64,000 bases of DNA from assembly GCF_902506265.1 (NCBI RefSeq), contig NZ_LR733556.1, positions 1,607,971 through 1,671,970 on the forward strand, read 5' to 3'. This document shows positions 60,337 through 64,000 of this stretch, one piece after another. The translations under genes and the position numbers were made by a program. A model generated the notes under the pieces. It had not been told where the DNA came from. It was given only the letters and a program-made list of their open reading frames with translations, and made no database searches. The stretch is from Flavobacterium sp. 9AF (GTDB lineage Bacteria; Bacteroidota; Bacteroidia; Flavobacteriales; Flavobacteriaceae). The number at the start of each line of letters is the position of its first letter. Position 1 is the stretch's first letter.

Positions 60337-60747
60337 TTAATTAGGCATTTTTGCCTTATTTACATCCATAACTGGTAATAATCCATTGGAAGGAACATAA
60401 ATAATTTGTGGTAAATCACCCTTATCTGCTAATTTTTCTAATGTACGAATAAACAAATATTGATTATAGGTTTCACTCAATGTTCCATTTTCTACGCGCA
60501 TGGCTTCTGCCATACCTTTGGCTCTTTCAATTTCTGCTTGTGCATTCAATTTTTCAGCTTCTAATTTAGCTTTGGCTTCTTCTACCAAAATTCTTCGGTT
60601 TTGTTCTGCTTTAGCCATTTCTGCTTTTCCAGCCATTTCTTGTTGCCAAACATTATATCTTGGTAAACCAAACATAAGCAGTGCGACAAATAGAAAAATA
60701 AAAAAGAATACACTAATAATTAATTTTCCAACATTTCTTCTTTCCAT
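60337..60747 (-). CDS. Small membrane-anchored coiled-coil protein resembling an SPFH C-terminus
   Basis: 136-aa protein: basic N-terminus, one membrane helix (about 9-29), then an Ala/Glu/Lys-rich helix (about 38-90: EMAKAEQNRRILVEEAKAKLEAEKLNAQAE) and a C-terminal ERAKGMAEAMRVENGTLSETYNQYLFIRTLEKLADKGDLPQIIYVPSNGLLPVMD. That order resembles the tail of stomatin/prohibitin-type (SPFH) proteins, but the SPFH beta domain is missing. It might assemble as a small membrane scaffold. Not a truncated pseudogene by appearance, as start, anchor and stop are all clean. Confidence 0.65.
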   Translation of the reverse strand: MERRNVGKLIISVFFFIFLFVALLMFGLPRYNVWQQEMAGKAEMAKAEQNRRILVEEAKAKLEAEKLNAQAEIERAKGMAEAMRVENGTLSETYNQYLFIRTLEKLADKGDLPQIIYVPSNGLLPVMDVNKAKMPN

Positions 60748-60819
60748 GTTTTTAAAATTTTGAGTTACTTATTATACGCAAAAAATAAAAAATGTTACAA
60801 AAAGAAATGATAAAATGCA

Positions 60820-61419
60820 TCAAGAAACGTTTTTAAATTCTCTGTTTTTTTTCGCTTCTTCAAATAATTGTCTTCTTAAACTTTGCTCTCTTTCTATACA
60901 AACTCTTCTGTAAGATTCAAATTCTTCTTCTAAGTCTTTTAAAACAGTTCTCGAATGATGAGTTACTGTGTTTGCTGTTTTAAATTTGTAAAACAAAATT
61001 CCTGCTATGGCTAATGCACCTAAAAACAAAACCCACATAGTTATCGAATAATTTTCCTTACTTATTTGTATTCCTAAAAATGAAATACTGGCTTTTTCTT
61101 CATTCAATAACTCATTAGTTTGTTTAAGTTCCTGAAGTTGATTTTGTAAAACAATGCTGCTTTTTTTATTTTCAGCTATTTCTTGATGTAAGTTACTCAT
61201 CATTTGCTCTTGCTTAGCAACATAGTTTTTCAACGTATTTTGAAAACCAGAAATAGCCGCCTTATCAATCACCTTATAGTTTTGATAACTTGATGATTTT
61301 GTAATTAAAGTGTGTAAATTAGAAATAATTTGCGGTTCGTTTTCCTGAGCATGTAATTGGAAAAAGACAACACTAAAAATAGCCAGTGTAGCCATCAATT
61401 TTTTTGATAGTTTGTTCAT
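60820..61419 (-). CDS. Exported or membrane coiled-coil protein of unknown function
   Basis: 199-aa protein. Signal peptide about 1-24 (ending HAQ), helical periplasmic region with coiled coil (about 60-115), one membrane helix (about 127-146), and a charged cytoplasmic helix (LKDLEEEFESYRRVCIEREQ). Flavobacterial homologues are, as I recall, often labelled tRNA (guanine-N1)-methyltransferase; nothing here resembles TrmD, which lacks a signal peptide and has a knotted SAM fold. That name should not be propagated. Confidence 0.65.
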   Translation of the reverse strand: MNKLSKKLMATLAIFSVVFFQLHAQENEPQIISNLHTLITKSSSYQNYKVIDKAAISGFQNTLKNYVAKQEQMMSNLHQEIAENKKSSIVLQNQLQELKQTNELLNEEKASISFLGIQISKENYSITMWVLFLGALAIAGILFYKFKTANTVTHHSRTVLKDLEEEFESYRRVCIEREQSLRRQLFEEAKKNREFKNVS

Positions 61420-61546
61420 GATAGATTTGTTTGTTTTGTTTGCTTTACTTAGGATAATGAAAAAAAAGCAATTTTATTGTGTAAAAATCTAATTTTAAGG
61501 TTTTTTTTAGATATTTCATGCTTTTTTATAAGAATTTTCAATAAAA

Positions 61547-61583
61547 AAATCCCAAACAAACTATTTCAGTCTGATTGGGATTT
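61547..61583 (-). terminator. Terminator of leuS
   Basis: Arms AAATCCCAA (61547-61555) and TTGGGATTT (61575-61583); reading on the minus strand the stem is followed by T7. Confidence 0.75.
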
Positions 61584-61602
61584 ACTATAAAAGATAAAAA
61601 AT

Positions 61603-64000
61603 CTATCCTACTAAATTGATAATTTTTCCTGGAACGATAATTACTTTATTAGGTGTTCTTCCTTGCAATTGATTTTGCGTTCTTTCATCTGCCATTACAA
61701 TCTCTTCTATTTGTGCTACGGTTAAATCCAATGGTAATTTCATTGTAAAACGCATTTTTCCGTTGAATGAAACGGGATATTCTTTTTCGCTTTCTACCAA
61801 ATATTTTTCTTCAAAAACTGGAAACGGTATTTTCGCAATCGATCCTTCGTGACCTAAAGCACTCCACAATTCTTCTGCAATATGAGGTGCATAAGGAGAT
61901 AACACAACTGCTAAAGGTTCTAAAATAGCACGGTGGTGACATTTTTGTTGGGCCAACTCATTCACGCAAATCATAAATTGGGAAACCGAAGTATTGAAAG
62001 AAAAGTTCTCGATATCTTCTGTCGCTTTTTTAATCGTTTTATGTAGCGATTTGTACATTTCTGCTGTAGGTTCGTCATTGGTTACTATCAAACCATTATC
62101 ATCAAAGTACAAACGCCATAATTTTTTAAGGAAACCATACACACCTGTAATTCCTGCAGTATTCCAAGGTTTAGCTTGTTCCAATGGCCCTAAGAACATT
62201 TCATACAAACGTAAGGTATCAGCACCATATTCTTCACAAATATCATCTGGATTGACCACGTTGTATTTCGATTTCGACATTTTTTCTACTTCGCGACCAA
62301 CAATGTATTTCCCGTCTTCTAAGATAAATTCTGCGTTTTTATAATCTGCATATAAAGGATGCGCTTTGAATTTTTCAATATCCAATTCATTGGTAATATC
62401 ATTGATACATGATAAATCTACGTGAAGTGCTTGTATTTTATATTCTAACTCACTTTCTAATTTATCATCATCAAATTTTATATTACCTAAATCTTTGAGT
62501 TTAACTCCTTTTATAATGTTTTCTTGTAATGAAAATAAATTCTTTGAAACAAATATTGGTTTTTTATTTAAAGTATGAACCCTATACACAAAAGCACTCA
62601 TTCCCAAAATCATTCCCTGATTAATCAATTTTTTGAACGGTTCTTCGGTTGGTGCGAAACCTCTATCTTTTAAGAATTTATTCCAAAAACGAGAGTACAA
62701 TAAATGTCCGGTTGCGTGTTCGCTCCCTCCTATATATAAATCTACATTTTCCCAATACGCTAAGGCTTCCTTACTTGCAAATTCGTTTTCATTGTGTGCA
62801 TCCATATAACGCATCCAATACCAAGACGAACCGGCCCAACCTGGCATGGTGTTTAATTCTAAAGGAAAAACTTTAACGTTATCTATTAACTCACAACTGA
62901 CAACTGATAACTTTTCTGTATCCCAAGCCCAAACCGTTGCGTTTCCTAAAGGCGGTTGTCCATCTTCTGTAGGTAAATACTTTTCTACTTCTGGTAAAAC
63001 GATAGGTAAATGTTTCAAATCGATCATTTGTGGTAACCCATTTACGTAGTAAACAGGGAAAGGTTCGCCCCAATAACGTTGCCTTGAAAAAACGGCATCA
63101 CGCAAACGGTAATTGGTTTTTCCTTTGCCTTGCCCTATTTTTTCAAGAGCTTCAATTACTTTTTTGGTTCCTTCTTTATATCCTAAACCATTTAAGAAAT
63201 CCGAATCCACTAATTCAAAACCTTCTTTGGCTCCAAAAGCGGCTTCCGAAATATCTTGATTGAAAATATTTTTAATTTCAGGCATACCTTTCGTCCCTTT
63301 GAAGAAATTGGCAAACGCATAATCACGTTCGTCTCCGCAAGGAACTGCCATAACTGCACCTGTTCCATAACCTGCTAACACATAATCCCCAATCCAAACG
63401 GGAATGGGTTCTTTAGTAAACGGATGTTCGGCATACGCTCCTGTAAATACTCCAGAAATCGTTTTCACATCGGCCATACGCTCTCTTTCCGAACGTTTTG
63501 AAGTCGCTTCGATATACGCTGCAACCGCTTCTTTTTGTTCTGGTGTTGTAATTTTAGCCACTAAATCGTGTTCTGGTGCTAAGGTCATAAACGTAACTCC
63601 AAAAATCGTATCAGGACGTGTGGTAAACACATCGATTTGAAGAGGCTTCTCGACTCCGCTCGAAGTGACATTAAAAGAAACCATTGCTCCAACCGATTTT
63701 CCAATCCAGTTGCGTTGTGATTCCTTTAAAGATTCGGTCCAATCGATAGTTTCTAAACCTTGTAATAAGCGTTCGGCATACGCAGAAATACGCATCGACC
63801 ATTGTGTCATTTTTTTACGGATAACCGGATGTCCTCCACGTTCCGAAACACCATTTACAATTTCGTCATTGGCCAAAACCGTTCCTAATGCGGGGCACCA
63901 GTTTACTTCTGTTTCTGCTAAATAGGTTAAACGGTATTGTAATAGTATTTTTTGTTGTGCTTCTGAAGAAAAGGCATTCCATTCTTCTGCAGAAAAAGCA
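61603..64000 (-). CDS. leuS: Leucyl-tRNA synthetase, partial (N-terminus beyond right edge)
   Basis: 799 codons are visible; the reading frame stays open to the window edge, so the N-terminal part with the HIGH motif is missing. The apparent internal start at 63876 is only a Met codon; the text before it (YRLTYLAETEVNWCPALGTVLAN) is clear LeuS. Visible: the CP1 editing domain (TTRPDTIFGVTFMTLAPEHDLV, YGTGAVMAVPCGDERD), WCWxW-type GSSWYWMRYM, the KMSKS loop EKMSKSKYNVVNPDDI and the anticodon-binding and C-terminal domains. Two dispersed repeats are embedded in frame (63647-63670 and 62890-62910). Confidence 0.95.
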   Translation of the reverse strand, partial: AFSAEEWNAFSSEAQQKILLQYRLTYLAETEVNWCPALGTVLANDEIVNGVSERGGHPVIRKKMTQWSMRISAYAERLLQGLETIDWTESLKESQRNWIGKSVGAMVSFNVTSSGVEKPLQIDVFTTRPDTIFGVTFMTLAPEHDLVAKITTPEQKEAVAAYIEATSKRSERERMADVKTISGVFTGAYAEHPFTKEPIPVWIGDYVLAGYGTGAVMAVPCGDERDYAFANFFKGTKGMPEIKNIFNQDISEAAFGAKEGFELVDSDFLNGLGYKEGTKKVIEALEKIGQGKGKTNYRLRDAVFSRQRYWGEPFPVYYVNGLPQMIDLKHLPIVLPEVEKYLPTEDGQPPLGNATVWAWDTEKLSVVSCELIDNVKVFPLELNTMPGWAGSSWYWMRYMDAHNENEFASKEALAYWENVDLYIGGSEHATGHLLYSRFWNKFLKDRGFAPTEEPFKKLINQGMILGMSAFVYRVHTLNKKPIFVSKNLFSLQENIIKGVKLKDLGNIKFDDDKLESELEYKIQALHVDLSCINDITNELDIEKFKAHPLYADYKNAEFILEDGKYIVGREVEKMSKSKYNVVNPDDICEEYGADTLRLYEMFLGPLEQAKPWNTAGITGVYGFLKKLWRLYFDDNGLIVTNDEPTAEMYKSLHKTIKKATEDIENFSFNTSVSQFMICVNELAQQKCHHRAILEPLAVVLSPYAPHIAEELWSALGHEGSIAKIPFPVFEEKYLVESEKEYPVSFNGKMRFTMKLPLDLTVAQIEEIVMADERTQNQLQGRTPNKVIIVPGKIINLVG
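62890..62910. repeat. Three heptad units inside leuS
   Basis: Three contiguous 7-bp units of the form CTNAYAA. They resemble the CTAACAA units beside the S23 gene (16397-16417). On the coding strand they add seven residues (around SVVSCEL) in a loop before NVKVFPLELNTMPG. Confidence 0.55.
63647..63670. repeat. Dispersed palindromic repeat inside leuS
   Basis: 23 of 24 bases match the intergenic copy at 42710-42733. On the coding strand it encodes VTSSGVEK in the stretch between GAMVSFN and PLQIDVFTTRPD, a loop in the editing domain where insertions are tolerated. Confidence 0.75.

Noticed and set aside
63290..63300. TTCGTCCCTTT resembling the right half of the 26-bp LamG operator
   Set aside because: It lies inside leuS coding sequence, lacks the ATATACAAACTT half and has no -7 box after it.
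1..64000. tRNA, rRNA, transposase, integrase or prophage genes
   Set aside because: Read for cloverleaf T-arm patterns and recombinase motifs and found none that I could support; a dedicated tRNA search could still find one I missed.

Overview
The window is 64 kb of AT-rich chromosome from a Flavobacteriaceae-type bacterium (Bacteroidota), close to Flavobacterium. The evidence is very low GC, type IX secretion (T9SS) C-terminal sorting domains on at least six proteins, SusC/FecA-like TonB receptors, many promoters with the Bacteroidota -7 element TAnnTTTG, few strong Shine-Dalgarno sites, and flavobacterial families such as DUF4271, DUF4296, DUF6607, HmuY and the DUF5117 metalloprotease. I saw no tRNA, rRNA, CRISPR array, prophage or transposase. 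Genes are dense, in short operons separated by clear intrinsic terminators.

Layout. 0-10.5 kb: a TPR histidine kinase and LytTR regulator, then three paralogous secreted LamG proteins, two of them with an exact six-unit beta-propeller. All three share a 26-bp upstream motif at one fixed distance from the -7 box, which suggests a local signalling regulon. 10.5-15.7 kb: a haem/iron acquisition cluster (TonB receptor, HmuY lipoprotein, DoxX protein) divergent from DUF6607 and DUF6686-like genes. 15.7-19 kb: an iron-sulfur group (2Fe-2S ferredoxin, ferredoxin reductase, Nfu, Mrp) interrupted by a four-helix-bundle (S23) gene flanked by heptad repeats. 19-29.6 kb: a MacAB-TolC-type efflux operon with embedded transglutaminase and GIN-domain genes, divergent from an NtrC-type regulator and its kinase. 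Tandem palindromes between them look like the regulator's binding sites.

29.6-35 kb: housekeeping genes (trmB, LysE, alkyltransferase-like protein, LpxH-like hydrolase, glycosyltransferase), then PhoR/PhoB-like genes. 35-41.6 kb: a large TonB receptor, a beta-helix lipoprotein and T9SS proteins. The first two promoters carry 11-bp-phased repeats of OmpR/PhoB type, consistent with control by the adjacent two-component system, possibly phosphate starvation. 41.7-57 kb: mainly core genes (LuxE-like acyltransferase, tyrS, epimerase, DUF4296, pyrC, dolichol-phosphate-mannose-synthase-like gene, DUF4271, hemD, pckA, DUF423, metalloprotease, saccharopine dehydrogenase, Lrp, YugP). 57-64 kb: small secreted and outer-membrane proteins, two short double-glycine-leader peptides with a shared six-cysteine core, two small membrane proteins, and leuS cut by the right edge.

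The less ordinary observations are: the six-cysteine GG-leader peptide pair; the LytTR-adjacent 26-bp motif with constant promoter spacing; the tandem enhancer sites of the efflux regulator; the phased array before the 926-aa TonB receptor; two different dispersed repeats lying in frame inside leuS; and an unlisted 30-codon membrane microprotein coupled to the third LamG gene.
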